64,000 nt of DNA from JAWKUK01 sp964402175. Its GTDB lineage: Bacteria > Planctomycetota > UBA1135 > GCA-002686595. Of this stretch, positions 26,171-35,100 are shown in pieces (the stretch's first letter is position 1; each line of letters opens with the position of its first letter). The translations under genes were made by a program, and so were the position numbers. The notes beneath the pieces were generated by a model. It was not told where the DNA came from, searched no databases, and saw only the letters and a list, made by a program, of their open reading frames with translations. The stretch covers positions 37,365-101,364 of the forward strand of contig CAYOBN010000007.1 in assembly GCA_964402175.1 (NCBI GenBank). The letters are read 5' to 3'.

Positions 26171-27925
26171 TCAGAGCGAGTCGAGGCGCATCGTGACCGT
26201 GTTGGTCAAGATCAGAGCACCCGTCGCCAGATCCAGCTCCGCCGCCTGCGCGAAGAACGTCGACCCGATGAGGCCCGGTCCAACCGCGAGGGGGAGCGTC
26301 GCCGCGCCGCTCGGATCGAGCGCAACAGTCGCCGTGCCACCCGGGAGCGCGTTGACCTCGATCAACTGGTTGCCGAAGGGAAGATACGCCCGGTCCATGC
26401 CGACAGCGATGATCGCGATTCCGTTCGCTGCGCCGCCGACGATACCGAGGCTCAGCGAGGGTGTAACACCACCGAGGTCGTTGTGAACGGTACCCCGAGT
26501 CGAAGCCGGAGTGCAGGCTCCGTTGGCACACGAGCTCGCCGTGAGGCGGACTCCCTGCACGGCCTCGACGAGGAAGTCTGTCACCATCGTGTTCACGCCA
26601 GCAGAAACTGCGATCGCGAGGGCGGCGAGCGGAGTCACCTCGTTAGCCGACTCGGAGGCATCGAGGAACTCGGTCTCGAAGACCGCCGGTGCACCGCAGA
26701 ACATCGGATCGACGTACTCCGGTAGCCCCGTACCCGCGAAGTAACCGTTCACATCGGGCCGCTCGACCATGAGCCAGTAGTTGCCCGGTGCCAGCGAGCC
26801 AACGCGGTAGTTGCCCTGCTCGTCACTGAACGTACCGATCCTGCCGAGTTCCGGCGCCGCCGCATTGACCGCGACGACGTGTGCGCCGCGGACGTTCTGC
26901 CCCGCCGCATTGCGAACACGCCCGACGATCGCCCCGAGCTGCGCTTGACCCGGACCCGGGTAGGCGACGCTGATCGAGGCGATATCGTCCTGCGCCAAGC
27001 TGCGCGCCGGCAGCCCGAGAATGCCGCCCCACTGTGTCGCCGCTGCGTTCGCAGGGACGGTCACGTGATTGGTGCAGCCCGCCAGCGGATATGCGACCGA
27101 CGCGTTGTAGGGCGTCACTTGGCCGACGGCGAACATCGTCGGGGTCTCGGACCCCGCACTGTTCATCGGACCGTCGATCAGGGAGTGCGCGAGACCGGCG
27201 AGGTGGCCGAACTCGTGAACCATGACACCGCGCACATCGGCGTATCCGATGACCGGAGTGACGGGAACTCCCGTTACACCCGTGACGATGGTCGTACCGA
27301 GCCCCGCGTTGTCTTCGACGAAGCGGAAGAGAACGTTGCCACTGGCATCGACTCCCGTGCCGTTGTAAGCGATGTCACACTCGGTGATGATCCCGGTGCC
27401 GGGCGCCAAACGGACGACTGCGACAGCCAAGGTCAGGCCACCGAAGGAGTTCATGACCGCCTCTGGCTCCCAGAAGGTCACCTGGTTCCGACCATCGGGC
27501 CGAATCAGACTGGCCGCGAAGGGGAACATCGAGTAGGTCATCCAGTCCGGGTACGTTCCGATGCGGGTCACTGTCGGGTTGATCCGGAAGGCCGTCGCCG
27601 GCGCGGTCGTGCCGGGAATGGTGGCCGAGTTCCACGTCGCGGCGCTGTCCGCGATGCTCTGTTGAATCGGCAGACCATTGAAAGCGATGCCACACTGCGC
27701 CGCGACTGCGTGGTTGTTCGGGAGTCCCGGAGCCGGTCTCGTGTCCAGCAGCGGACCGCTCGAGCCGATGCCACGGGCGAGATCGAGCTGGATCCCACCC
27801 ACAGGGATGTTGGTCCAGCGCTCGATGAGGCCGACACCACCGACACAGGTACGTTCGACATCAGCCGTCGCTGCGGCCGCCAAGCCGAGCGCAAAGAGCG
27901 CCGGATTCACGAGTGAGTGCTTCAC
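26171..27925 (-). CDS. Secreted metzincin-type protease with carboxypeptidase-like Ig domain
   Basis: A 584-residue exported metalloprotease. Signal peptide residues 1-21 end in AAAATA. The zinc site is the full metzincin signature HEFGHLAGLAH (His237, His241, His247, Glu238), followed by a probable Met-turn in PTMFAVGQ and the DDIASISVAYP segment typical after a matrixin domain. Residues ~330-400 are a carboxypeptidase-regulatory-like beta-sandwich (GRVRNAAGQNVRGAHVVAVN; GNYRVGSLAPGNYWLMVE). The last ~100 residues form a C-terminal module like that of the S8 protease at 7714. The GTG start overlaps the stop of the small secreted protein gene at 27922-28530 (GTGA), the same arrangement as 33164/33724. 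Confidence 0.87.
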   Translation of the reverse strand: MKHSLVNPALFALGLAAAATADVERTCVGGVGLIERWTNIPVGGIQLDLARGIGSSGPLLDTRPAPGLPNNHAVAAQCGIAFNGLPIQQSIADSAATWNSATIPGTTAPATAFRINPTVTRIGTYPDWMTYSMFPFAASLIRPDGRNQVTFWEPEAVMNSFGGLTLAVAVVRLAPGTGIITECDIAYNGTGVDASGNVLFRFVEDNAGLGTTIVTGVTGVPVTPVIGYADVRGVMVHEFGHLAGLAHSLIDGPMNSAGSETPTMFAVGQVTPYNASVAYPLAGCTNHVTVPANAAATQWGGILGLPARSLAQDDIASISVAYPGPGQAQLGAIVGRVRNAAGQNVRGAHVVAVNAAAPELGRIGTFSDEQGNYRVGSLAPGNYWLMVERPDVNGYFAGTGLPEYVDPMFCGAPAVFETEFLDASESANEVTPLAALAIAVSAGVNTMVTDFLVEAVQGVRLTASSCANGACTPASTRGTVHNDLGGVTPSLSLGIVGGAANGIAIIAVGMDRAYLPFGNQLIEVNALPGGTATVALDPSGAATLPLAVGPGLIGSTFFAQAAELDLATGALILTNTVTMRLDSL

Positions 27926-28530
27926 TTGATCACCTCCAGTTGCTCGAGGAACGAAAGACGAGCGGACTGAGCCGCCAGGACGAACTCGGTGAGGTCGCGC
28001 GCCGGATCAGCGTGGCGGCCCTTCACGTGGAGGCCGTCAGCATCGGCCGCGACCGTGTAGCAGCCCCCGGACAGACCCAGGACGCCCAGCGCGCCGTCAG
28101 CGACATCTCCCCCCAGGAAGATGAGCTGGCGTGCGCCGAGCTCGAAGTGCGGCGCGGCATCGACGCTCATCTGCCGCGTCTCCGTCACACCGCCAGCGAC
28201 CTGAACGCGAACCGAGCCGGAGACGGCCCCGAAGTACGACTCGATCACAGCGAGCTCGTACTCGGTCCGCAGCATCTCGCCCGGCCGGTCGATCACGCGG
28301 CTAGCGACAACGTCGGCCAGCACCAAGTCCTTCGCCAAACCTGCGTAGGTCGCGAGCGGGACATTGGGAATGGTCGCGTGAACGCGCTCCACGGAGACGA
28401 GCTGCCCAGAACCCTTCGCGAGCGCCGCTTCCGCGCGCTGCGCTTCGGGTTCACTCGCCGCGATGAGCGCGGCAGCCAGACACGTGGACGCAGCGAGCGC
28501 TGCGGCCGACTTCAAGTACAGAGGTTTCAT
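27922..28530 (-). CDS. Small secreted partner protein of the metzincin, copy 1
   Basis: A 202-residue exported protein of unknown function. Signal peptide: YLKSAAALAASTCLAAALIA. The mature part is predicted beta-rich, with LADVVASRVIDRPG, RTEYELAVIESYFG, a V-Q-V-AGG segment, PHFELGARQLIFLGGD and LGLSGGCYTVAAD. These blocks fall in the same order as in the 187-residue protein at 33164-33727, and both genes end in a GTGA overlap with a metzincin gene. I infer a co-secreted chaperone, inhibitor or substrate-guiding partner. I recall similar proteins (roughly, a conserved segment on a 'var-G-V' beta start and 'F-x-x-G-x-x-x-L-x-FL' core) beside matrixins in other bacteria, but know of no characterised member. 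Confidence 0.7.
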   Translation of the reverse strand: MKPLYLKSAAALAASTCLAAALIAASEPEAQRAEAALAKGSGQLVSVERVHATIPNVPLATYAGLAKDLVLADVVASRVIDRPGEMLRTEYELAVIESYFGAVSGSVRVQVAGGVTETRQMSVDAAPHFELGARQLIFLGGDVADGALGVLGLSGGCYTVAADADGLHVKGRHADPARDLTEFVLAAQSARLSFLEQLEVIK

Positions 28531-28847
28531 CTCGATCAGGTTCTATGGGGTCGAGTGAGGGCGCATGGAGCGAGTCCGAACGTCGGGCTGCGCCTTGTCC
28601 TGCGCCGTCACCCCAGGGAGCGATAGCGCGAGGCGGAATCGCCGCAACTTCTGCGCGGATTCGCGAGCTCCAGGTTCCAGGTGACGATCCGTCGCCATGC
28701 TCGCCGCGCAGGACACGGACCAGTGCACGGCCTCGCTGGGGTGCGCACGCGCATTCGTCGAGCCGCCGCGTGCGCGTCCCATGGGCATGCGGATCCACCA
28801 GATCGCGCTCGACAATTGACCTTCCCCTGACTCCGGATTCGTCGAGA
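28531..28847. other. Intergenic region between divergent genes
   Basis: About 320 bases separating the minus-strand cassette from phoD. Apart from the -10-like hexamers at its two ends I see no gene, RNA or long repeat. A TTGACC at 28816 is too far (26 bases) from the phoD hexamer to be a normal -35. Confidence 0.5.
28540..28545 (-). promoter_or_regulatory. -10-like hexamer of the first secreted-protein/metzincin cassette
   Basis: TAGAAC on the minus strand ends nine bases before ATG 28530. Last base deviates from TANNNT. Confidence 0.3.
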
Positions 28848-28853
28848 TAGGCT
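28848..28853 (+). promoter_or_regulatory. -10-like hexamer of phoD
   Basis: TAGGCT ends three bases before ATG 28857 and 12 before ATG 28866. A start point six or seven bases downstream of the hexamer would exclude the first ATG. Confidence 0.35.
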
Positions 28854-28865
28854 CCAATGAGCCAG

Positions 28866-30422
28866 ATGAGCCTCCCCCATCTCCTCCAGCGCCGCGCGGT
28901 CCTGCAACTCCTGGCGACCACTGGCGCTGCGTCGCTGCTCCAACGTCGCGCTGCTGCGGCACGGGCTGAGTCCTTTCCGTCGGATCCGTTCACGCTCGGC
29001 GTCGCGTCGGGCGACCCCGATGCGACGAGCGTCGTGCTCTGGACGCGGCTCGCGCCGCGGCCGCTGGAGCCGGGGGGTGGGCTGCCGCCTGTGTCCTACG
29101 ACGTCGTGTGGGAGCTCGCCCACGACGAGGCCTTCCTGCGCCCCGTGGCGTCCGGCGTGGCGCGCGCGACGCCGCAGCTCGGGCACAGCGTGCACGTCGA
29201 GGTCGCGGGCCTGGCTCCCGATCGCTGGTACTGGTTCCGCTTCCGCGCCGGCGACGCCGTGAGCCCGATCGGGCGCACGCGCACGCTGCCCGCCGAGGAT
29301 GCAGAGGTCGCGCGGCTCGTGATGGGCGTGACCTCGTGCCAGAACTTCGAACAAGGGCTCTTCACAGCTTACGAGCGCATGCAGCTCGACGAGCCGGACC
29401 TCGTGTTCCACCTGGGCGACTACATCTACGAGTACGAAGCCGGGCGCAACGGCAAGGTGCGCACCCACATCGGCCGCGAGATCGAGTCCCTGGATGACTA
29501 CCGCGTGCGCCACGCGCAGTACCGCTCGGATCCACTGCTCTCCGGGATGCACGCGCGCTGCCCGTGGTTCGTGACGTGGGACGACCACGAGTTCGACAAC
29601 AACCATGCCAACCTTGTCTCCGAAGAGCAGGGCATCGATCCCGAGCGCTTTGCCGAGCGCCGCGCCAACGCCTACCAGGCCTACTACGAGGCCATGCCGT
29701 TGCGCGCAGCTTCGATCCCCCGCGCCCATCACCTGCAGCTCTATCGGCGCGCCGCCTTCGGTCGCCTGGCGGAGCTCCTCGTGCTGGACACGCGCCAGTA
29801 CCGCACGGATCAGCCCAACGACGACAAACGCTCGCCGCTCAACGAGGCCGCGCTCGATCCGCGGGCGACGCTGCTCGGCGCCGAGCAGCGCGCATGGCTG
29901 CACCAGCGGCTCGTGACCTCGAGCGCGCGCTGGAACGTCCTGGCCCAGCAAGTGATGATGGGCATGGTCGGGGTCGACCGCGACGGTGTGCCGACGTACT
30001 CGATGGACCAGTGGCCCGGTTACGCGCACGAACGGATGGCCCTCGTGCGGTTCCTCGCCGAGCGCCGTGTGCCGAACCCCGTGGTGTTGACCGGCGACAT
30101 CCACTCGAACTGGGCCAACGAGCTGCGCATCGACGACCGTCGCAACGAGAGCGAGGTCGTCGCTAGCGAGTTCGTTGCGACGTCGCTGTCGAGCGGCGGC
30201 AACGGAGTGGCGGTTCCGGAGCGCTACGACGAGCTGCGGGCAGCGAACCCATGTGTACGGTTCCACAACCGTGAACGTGGCTACGTGCGCTGTGTCGTCA
30301 CGCCCGGCGAGTGGCGCTCGGACTTCGTCGTCGTCGATGACGTCCTGCAACCGGGCGGCACCTGCTCGACGCGGGCCTCGTTCGTGGTCGAGGCGGGCGA
30401 CCCTCGGATCCACGCGGTCTGA
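28866..30422 (+). CDS. phoD: Alkaline phosphatase D (PhoD family), Tat-exported
   Basis: A 518-residue phosphodiesterase/phosphomonoesterase that frees phosphate from organic esters outside the cytoplasm. A twin-arginine signal (LLQRRAVLQLLATTGAASLL) marks Tat export, usual for PhoD, which folds around Fe and Ca before transport. Family motifs: SGDPDATSVVLWTRL, Cys158 in GVTSCQNFEQG (a PhoD metal ligand), HLGDYIYEYEAG (Asp185), WDDHEFDNNH (239-248), LDTRQYRTD, and TGDIHSNWANEL with the C-terminal metal-binding His. Starts at ATG 28857 or 28866 both fit; I take the second because of the hexamer at 28848. It is not linked to pho regulators in this window. Confidence 0.93.
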   Translation: MSLPHLLQRRAVLQLLATTGAASLLQRRAAAARAESFPSDPFTLGVASGDPDATSVVLWTRLAPRPLEPGGGLPPVSYDVVWELAHDEAFLRPVASGVARATPQLGHSVHVEVAGLAPDRWYWFRFRAGDAVSPIGRTRTLPAEDAEVARLVMGVTSCQNFEQGLFTAYERMQLDEPDLVFHLGDYIYEYEAGRNGKVRTHIGREIESLDDYRVRHAQYRSDPLLSGMHARCPWFVTWDDHEFDNNHANLVSEEQGIDPERFAERRANAYQAYYEAMPLRAASIPRAHHLQLYRRAAFGRLAELLVLDTRQYRTDQPNDDKRSPLNEAALDPRATLLGAEQRAWLHQRLVTSSARWNVLAQQVMMGMVGVDRDGVPTYSMDQWPGYAHERMALVRFLAERRVPNPVVLTGDIHSNWANELRIDDRRNESEVVASEFVATSLSSGGNGVAVPERYDELRAANPCVRFHNRERGYVRCVVTPGEWRSDFVVVDDVLQPGGTCSTRASFVVEAGDPRIHAV

Positions 30423-30458
30423 GGGGTCGGCAAGCTCCAGTCGCTACCCCGGGGATGG

Positions 30459-30464
30459 TACTGT
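30459..30464 (+). promoter_or_regulatory. -10-like hexamer of the membrane/TPR protein gene
   Basis: TACTGT ends seven bases before GTG 30472 and fixes that start. Confidence 0.45.
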
Positions 30465-30471
30465 CTCCGGG

Positions 30472-33024
30472 GTGCCCCTCTCCCCGCGCGCTGCCGCTGC
30501 TCTCGAGCTCTGCCTAGGCTTCGCCGCCGGCGGCGTCGCCGTGCGAGCGCGCTGGCCCTTCGAGGTGGACGTGCTCGAGGTCACCGAGCTCGCGCCGTGG
30601 CGCGATCCGGCTGCAGGCGCGCTTCTGCTGGGCCTCGCGTTGGCGTCGGCCGCGATGCGACCTGTCGCTCGGCACGGCCAACCAGCTTGGCTCTGGTTGG
30701 CCGGGGTTCTGGTCGGTGTCGGGACCGGGCTCTTCGATGCGGCGACACACGTGGGGTCCGTCTGGCCGTGGCTCGCGCTCGGAGCCGCCGCCGCGTACTT
30801 CGCGCAGCGGCGCGGTTCGACACGCATTGAATCGGCGGATGAGGCCCCAATCTCCGCCGATTCAAGCCGGAGGAGCACGGGCTACGTCGCAGTCTTCGCT
30901 CTGGCTTCAGGGATCACGACGGCGCTGATCGCCCTCGCGCGGCTCGCCGCGCGCACGATGCCCGACGCGCCGCCCGACCACAGCGTCCGAGCGCTCGGCT
31001 TCACGTTGTTGCTGTGCGTCGGCGCGGTCGCCTTTGGGCGTCCGTTCACGGTGCGCCCCGGCGGGGATGCGACTTGGACGGAGACCGAGCGCCGCCGCGC
31101 CCTCGGCGCGTTGACGATCGCAGCGTACGGCTCGTTCGCTGCCCTCGTCGTCGTCGGCGGGCTCACGACGCCGCGCGGGCTGCGCGCGCTCATGCGGCGC
31201 TTCGACCTGGACGTCGCGGCCAGCGGGACCTTCGAGTTCGACCTGGTCGTCGCGCTCGCGACGTTCGTGCTGCCGGCGTTCGCGCTGGGAGCGGCGCTGC
31301 ACATCCTGCGGGCGCGCAGGGCATGGCTGGCTCTGGCGTTCGGCGCGGCGGCGGGGGTGCTGCACGGCAGCGCCGTGCCGGCCCTCGAACCGGGCGCCCT
31401 CGCGAGCGACGCCAGCGCGCCCGTGCTCGGCTCCGCGCGCCTCGTGCTGCAAGGGCTGCTCGTCGCGGGTTCAGGCGCCGTCCTCGGCAGCCTCGGCACG
31501 TCGGGGGCCGCGCGGGTGCTCGGCTGCGCCGCGGGGCTCAGCGCCGTCGCGTTGGGCGCGTTGCTGAACGTCTCGCCCGTGCGCGTCATGAAGGCGTTCG
31601 AGCGCTTTCCCGCCGCGCCGATCGCGATCGCTGAAGGCGCCAGCGGACAGTACCTCATCGACCCGGGCGGCGCGGGCCTGCGGAGAGCGACGCTGGACCA
31701 ACGGGCGCTCGCGCCGAACGCGGAATACGCGCGGCTCGATCGCGACACCCTCGTCGCATCGTTCGGTCTCGTCTCTGCAGCGCAGCGCGTAGACGGCGTC
31801 GCGGTCTTGTTCGTCGGGCCGCTGACGCCGGGCCGCGTCATGGCGCTCTCGGAGCTCGGAGCGACCCGCGTCGACCGCACCGCGGGGTACTGGCGCGACC
31901 TCGCGGCGTTGGAAGCAGGGCTCGATGTTCGGGTGCCGGAGCTCGCGACGGAAGGCGCGCCCTTCGCGGGGCGCGTCGTGTCGCTCGAGGGAGCGCGCGC
32001 GGCGCTCGAAGGTCACGCATACGACTTGGTGATCGTCCCCCCGATCGAAGGCAACCGCGGACGGTTCGAGGTCCCCGAGTCCTGGCTCGGAAGCACGGGG
32101 GCGGTCTGCGTCGTTTGGCTCGCAGCCGCCGACGATGCAGCGCGCGCCGTCGACGCGCCGCGTGTCCTGCTCGCTGCGAACGGCGCCGAGCACTTGGCGA
32201 TCGGGCTGGTTCGCGGCGCTGCGCCGAACGACGTGCCGACGCCCGACGCCGCGCCATGGCTGCCCCTCGCGCCGCCGCACGGCTCGCTCCGGGCGCTGCA
32301 GCGGCTGCGCCTGACGGAGGACAGCCGCGGGGCCGAGAACGAACGCGAGCTCGCCGCGCGCCTCGCCCGCGGCGCGCGGGGCACGGTCTGGGAGGACCTG
32401 ACCGAAGGCCTGCAGATGCACTTCGCGGCGCAGCGACCGAGCTCGCCGTTCGAGACCGCGGCGCAGCGCATCGAGCTGGACCGCGAGGCCCTCGATCGGC
32501 TCTTTGCGCACGGCACGCTCGGGCCCCCGGACCTCTTCACGCGGGGCCTCTGGGAGGGCCTCGTCGAGACGCTGCGCGCGCGGCGCGAGGTGGGCCTCAC
32601 GTACGACCTGATCGAGCCGCTCGCGGAGCTCTGGGCGCCGTGGCCCGCGGGAGCCCTCGCGCTGGCCTGGGCCGACACCGAGGAGCTCGATCCCGCCGGC
32701 GCCGCCGAGCGCCTCGCGCCCGTCGCGGCACAATTGCCCGGGGACCGGGCGCTGGCCCTCGGTTACGCCGAGGCGTTGCGCGCCGCCGGACGACCCGCCG
32801 ACGCGGCCAGCGCCCTCGCGCGTTTGATCGACGTGGTCGGTCCCGAGCGCGGGCTGCGCAAGGCGCTCGCACGGGCCCTGATCGAAGCCCAGGACCCCGA
32901 CGGCCGCACCTTGGCCCAGGAGCTCCTGCGGGAGGACCCAGAGGACCGCGAAGTCTGGGCGCTCCTCGGACCGCTGCAGGGCGCCTCCCCGGGGGCGCTC
33001 CTGGGCCCGCCCCGCGAGCGCTGA
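30472..33024 (+). CDS. Polytopic membrane protein with decayed spermidine-synthase-like domain and helical repeats
   Basis: An 850-residue protein in three parts. Residues 1-370 hold about ten membrane helices (for example WLWLAGVLVGVGTGLF, LVVALATFVLPAFALGAALH). Residues ~400-610 look like the Rossmann domain of spermidine synthases: VLFVGPLTPGRVMALSELGA would be the SAM loop, followed by WRDLAALEAGLDVRV and YDLVIVPP. The glycine motif GGGDG is replaced by GPLTP and the catalytic Asp of the IxxD motif by Pro, so it is probably not an active aminopropyltransferase. Residues ~690-850 are TPR-like helices (AEALRAAGRPADAASALARL). Membrane/spermidine-synthase/TPR fusions are known in related bacteria; the function is unknown. 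The spermidine-synthase link is my inference from weak similarity. Confidence 0.6.
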   Translation: MPLSPRAAAALELCLGFAAGGVAVRARWPFEVDVLEVTELAPWRDPAAGALLLGLALASAAMRPVARHGQPAWLWLAGVLVGVGTGLFDAATHVGSVWPWLALGAAAAYFAQRRGSTRIESADEAPISADSSRRSTGYVAVFALASGITTALIALARLAARTMPDAPPDHSVRALGFTLLLCVGAVAFGRPFTVRPGGDATWTETERRRALGALTIAAYGSFAALVVVGGLTTPRGLRALMRRFDLDVAASGTFEFDLVVALATFVLPAFALGAALHILRARRAWLALAFGAAAGVLHGSAVPALEPGALASDASAPVLGSARLVLQGLLVAGSGAVLGSLGTSGAARVLGCAAGLSAVALGALLNVSPVRVMKAFERFPAAPIAIAEGASGQYLIDPGGAGLRRATLDQRALAPNAEYARLDRDTLVASFGLVSAAQRVDGVAVLFVGPLTPGRVMALSELGATRVDRTAGYWRDLAALEAGLDVRVPELATEGAPFAGRVVSLEGARAALEGHAYDLVIVPPIEGNRGRFEVPESWLGSTGAVCVVWLAAADDAARAVDAPRVLLAANGAEHLAIGLVRGAAPNDVPTPDAAPWLPLAPPHGSLRALQRLRLTEDSRGAENERELAARLARGARGTVWEDLTEGLQMHFAAQRPSSPFETAAQRIELDREALDRLFAHGTLGPPDLFTRGLWEGLVETLRARREVGLTYDLIEPLAELWAPWPAGALALAWADTEELDPAGAAERLAPVAAQLPGDRALALGYAEALRAAGRPADAASALARLIDVVGPERGLRKALARALIEAQDPDGRTLAQELLREDPEDREVWALLGPLQGASPGALLGPPRER

Positions 33025-33056
33025 GCGCTGGCCCCGCCCCGCTGCCCCAGCGTGAG

Positions 33057-33080
33057 CCCCGCCTGAGAACCGGGGCGGGG
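33057..33080 (+). terminator. Weak GC hairpin after the membrane/TPR gene
   Basis: Arms CCCCGCC and GGCGGGG with a 10-base loop, 33 bases after the stop. Short and without T tract, so tentative. Confidence 0.35.
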
Positions 33081-33163
33081 GTAGGATTCGAGGGAACGTT
33101 GGGGACCCCTGCAATCGTCCGGGTCCACTGCGGGCCCTGTGCCCGCGTTCCTAGATCGAGACC

Positions 33164-33727
33164 ATGCGACCGCTCCTCCTCCTCCTCGCCGTGCTCGCGG
33201 TGGGCTCCTTCGCGCCCGCGCAGATCGAGCGCCTCACCCTGCAACAGATGGTCGAGAAGACCGACGGCGCCGTGCGCGGCGAGATCGTCGGCCGCGAGGT
33301 GCACGAGGTGCCTCACCCCCATCCCGACGCAGGGCCGCTCTATTTCACCTCGCTCGTCGTGCAGGGCACGTCGCTCGTCACGGGCGCGGCGGAGACCGTC
33401 ACAGTCAGCTACCCCGGCGGCTTCGTCGACGCGAAGCGCGGGGTCTGGAACTCCGAGGCGCCGACGGACGCCGAAACGGCGGTCGGTAAGGACGTCGTCG
33501 TCTTCTACAAGTGGAGCGGCGACATGGGCGGCGGGTTCGCCTCCAACGCGCTCTACGCGTCGCACGGCGGCGTCTACGGTGTGTTCGAAGCGCGCCGCGG
33601 CGGCGCGATCGTGCAAGGGCGCGGCGACGGATACGCCGTCGCGAAGAACGCGCGCGTCGAGGAGCTCGCCGCTGATGTGGCGCGCCTCGCGAGCCAGAAG
33701 AAGAAGGACGGGGAGGAGCGCAAGTGA
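33164..33727 (+). CDS. Small secreted partner protein of the metzincin, copy 2
   Basis: A 187-residue exported protein. Signal peptide: MRPLLLLLAVLAVGSFAPAQ. The mature part has the same block order as the protein at 27922-28530: a TDGAVRGEIVGREV start, LYFTSLVVQGTSLVTG, the strand VTVSYPGGFVDA, VGKDVVVFYKWSGD, HGGVYGVFEARR, and a C-terminal helix EELAADVARLASQ. A Lys/Glu-rich tail ends it. Identity between the copies is low but the order and spacing agree. TAGATC lies six bases before the ATG. The stop overlaps the GTG of the matrixin gene (GTGA at 33724-33727). Function unknown; likely acts with the protease outside the cell. Confidence 0.7.
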   Translation: MRPLLLLLAVLAVGSFAPAQIERLTLQQMVEKTDGAVRGEIVGREVHEVPHPHPDAGPLYFTSLVVQGTSLVTGAAETVTVSYPGGFVDAKRGVWNSEAPTDAETAVGKDVVVFYKWSGDMGGGFASNALYASHGGVYGVFEARRGGAIVQGRGDGYAVAKNARVEELAADVARLASQKKKDGEERK

Positions 33728-35100
33728 GGCCCATCCGCGCACTCGTTCGTCTGGCCCTGCCGACGGCGGCGCTCGCCGGCGCCGCGACCTTGGTCGCGCC
33801 GGGCACCGCTGACGGCTACACGCTGACCGGTTGGTCGCTCGACCTGACCCAGCGCACCTTCCGGGTGTTCAACAACTTCAGCGACCCACAGGCCAACAGC
33901 AACCAGACCCCTGATCCGAACTTCCCGGGCGCGACCGGCGCGACGCTGGCGCTCTGGAAGGCGTGTGTCGAGTGGTCGTCCCGCTTGCACGGCGACGGCA
34001 ACGGGGACCCGACGCAGCCGGCGGGCCTCGGCTCGGGCGGCGCGAACTTCGACCCGTCGTACCAGGGCGCCGCGAGCGGCCCGGGCGCGACCGGCGACAA
34101 CATCATCTCCGAGCTCGGCGGCTGCGCCGGTGGAACGCTCGCGTTCACCGAGTCGTTCACGAACGGCGACGGTTGGCGGATGTTGTTCTACCAGTGCTGG
34201 ACGTGGTACGCGCTGCCGGGCACGAACTTCAACTCGGGCGGCGGGCGCTTCGACCTGCAAGGGGTCGCGACGCACGAGTACGGACACGCGACGGGCCTCG
34301 GGCACACCAACGTGTCGGGCTCGACGATGCTCGCATCGACGCTCGACGGCAAGATCGAGCGCTCGATCGAGGCGGACGACATCGCCGGTATCCGGGCGAA
34401 CTACGGCGTCGCGGCAGCGACCAAACCGCGCATCACCGGCCTGACGTGGAACGGCACGCAGCTCACGATCGACGGAGCGAACTTCTCGGCGACGGGCAAC
34501 CGCGTGTGGTTCACGCGCACGGGGACGGGCACGACGTCGCCCGTCGTCGTCGCAAATCTCGCTTCGACGAACGGTGGCACTCGCATCGTCGTCACTCCGC
34601 CGGCCGCCGCGGGCAGCGGTGATGTGCTCGTGCGCAACTCGAGCAACACCAACGCGAGCCTTTCGCAGCCGTGGCCCTGGGACCGCTCCGTGACGCAGTG
34701 CCCAGGTGTGACGCGCTACTGCAACGCCGCACCGACGCCGCAAGGGCCGCCCGCGCAGATCGATTGGATCGGCTCGCAGGTCGTCGCGCAGAACAACCTG
34801 ACGCTGCTCGTCTCCAGCGCGCCCTCGTCGACCTTCGGCCTCTTCTTCTACGGGCTGAACCAAGCCAACGCCCCGGGCGGCGACGGCTTCGTCTGCGTCG
34901 GTGCGCCGTTCTATCGTTTGCCGCCGGTCCAGGCCGACGTGTTCGGCCTCGCGCAGTACACGTTGAACCTGAACGCGCCGCCGACGCCGGCCGCACTGAT
35001 CACGCCGGGGAGCACCTGGAACTTCCAGTTCTGGTTCCGGCAGATGAGCCCCTCGGGCTACAACTTCAGCGACGCCCTGGCGATCCCGTTCTGCAACTGA
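33724..35100 (+). CDS. Secreted matrixin-type metalloprotease with IPT/TIG and C-terminal Cys module
   Basis: A 458-residue exported protease. A basic-hydrophobic signal peptide ends near TADGYTL. The zinc motif is HEYGHATGLGH (His184, His188, His194, Glu185) with Met-turn Met202 in GSTMLAST and EADDIAGIRANYG directly after, the classic matrixin ending. Residues ~235-315 are an IPT/TIG-like Ig domain (PRITGLTWNGTQLTIDGANF). The last ~130 residues are the Cys module also found at 20404, 36973 and 44244 (VTRYCNAAPTPQG; WNFQFWFRQMSP; NFSDALAIPFCN). The GTG start lies inside the stop of the upstream secreted-protein gene. Substrate unknown. Confidence 0.9.
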   Translation: MRPIRALVRLALPTAALAGAATLVAPGTADGYTLTGWSLDLTQRTFRVFNNFSDPQANSNQTPDPNFPGATGATLALWKACVEWSSRLHGDGNGDPTQPAGLGSGGANFDPSYQGAASGPGATGDNIISELGGCAGGTLAFTESFTNGDGWRMLFYQCWTWYALPGTNFNSGGGRFDLQGVATHEYGHATGLGHTNVSGSTMLASTLDGKIERSIEADDIAGIRANYGVAAATKPRITGLTWNGTQLTIDGANFSATGNRVWFTRTGTGTTSPVVVANLASTNGGTRIVVTPPAAAGSGDVLVRNSSNTNASLSQPWPWDRSVTQCPGVTRYCNAAPTPQGPPAQIDWIGSQVVAQNNLTLLVSSAPSSTFGLFFYGLNQANAPGGDGFVCVGAPFYRLPPVQADVFGLAQYTLNLNAPPTPAALITPGSTWNFQFWFRQMSPSGYNFSDALAIPFCN

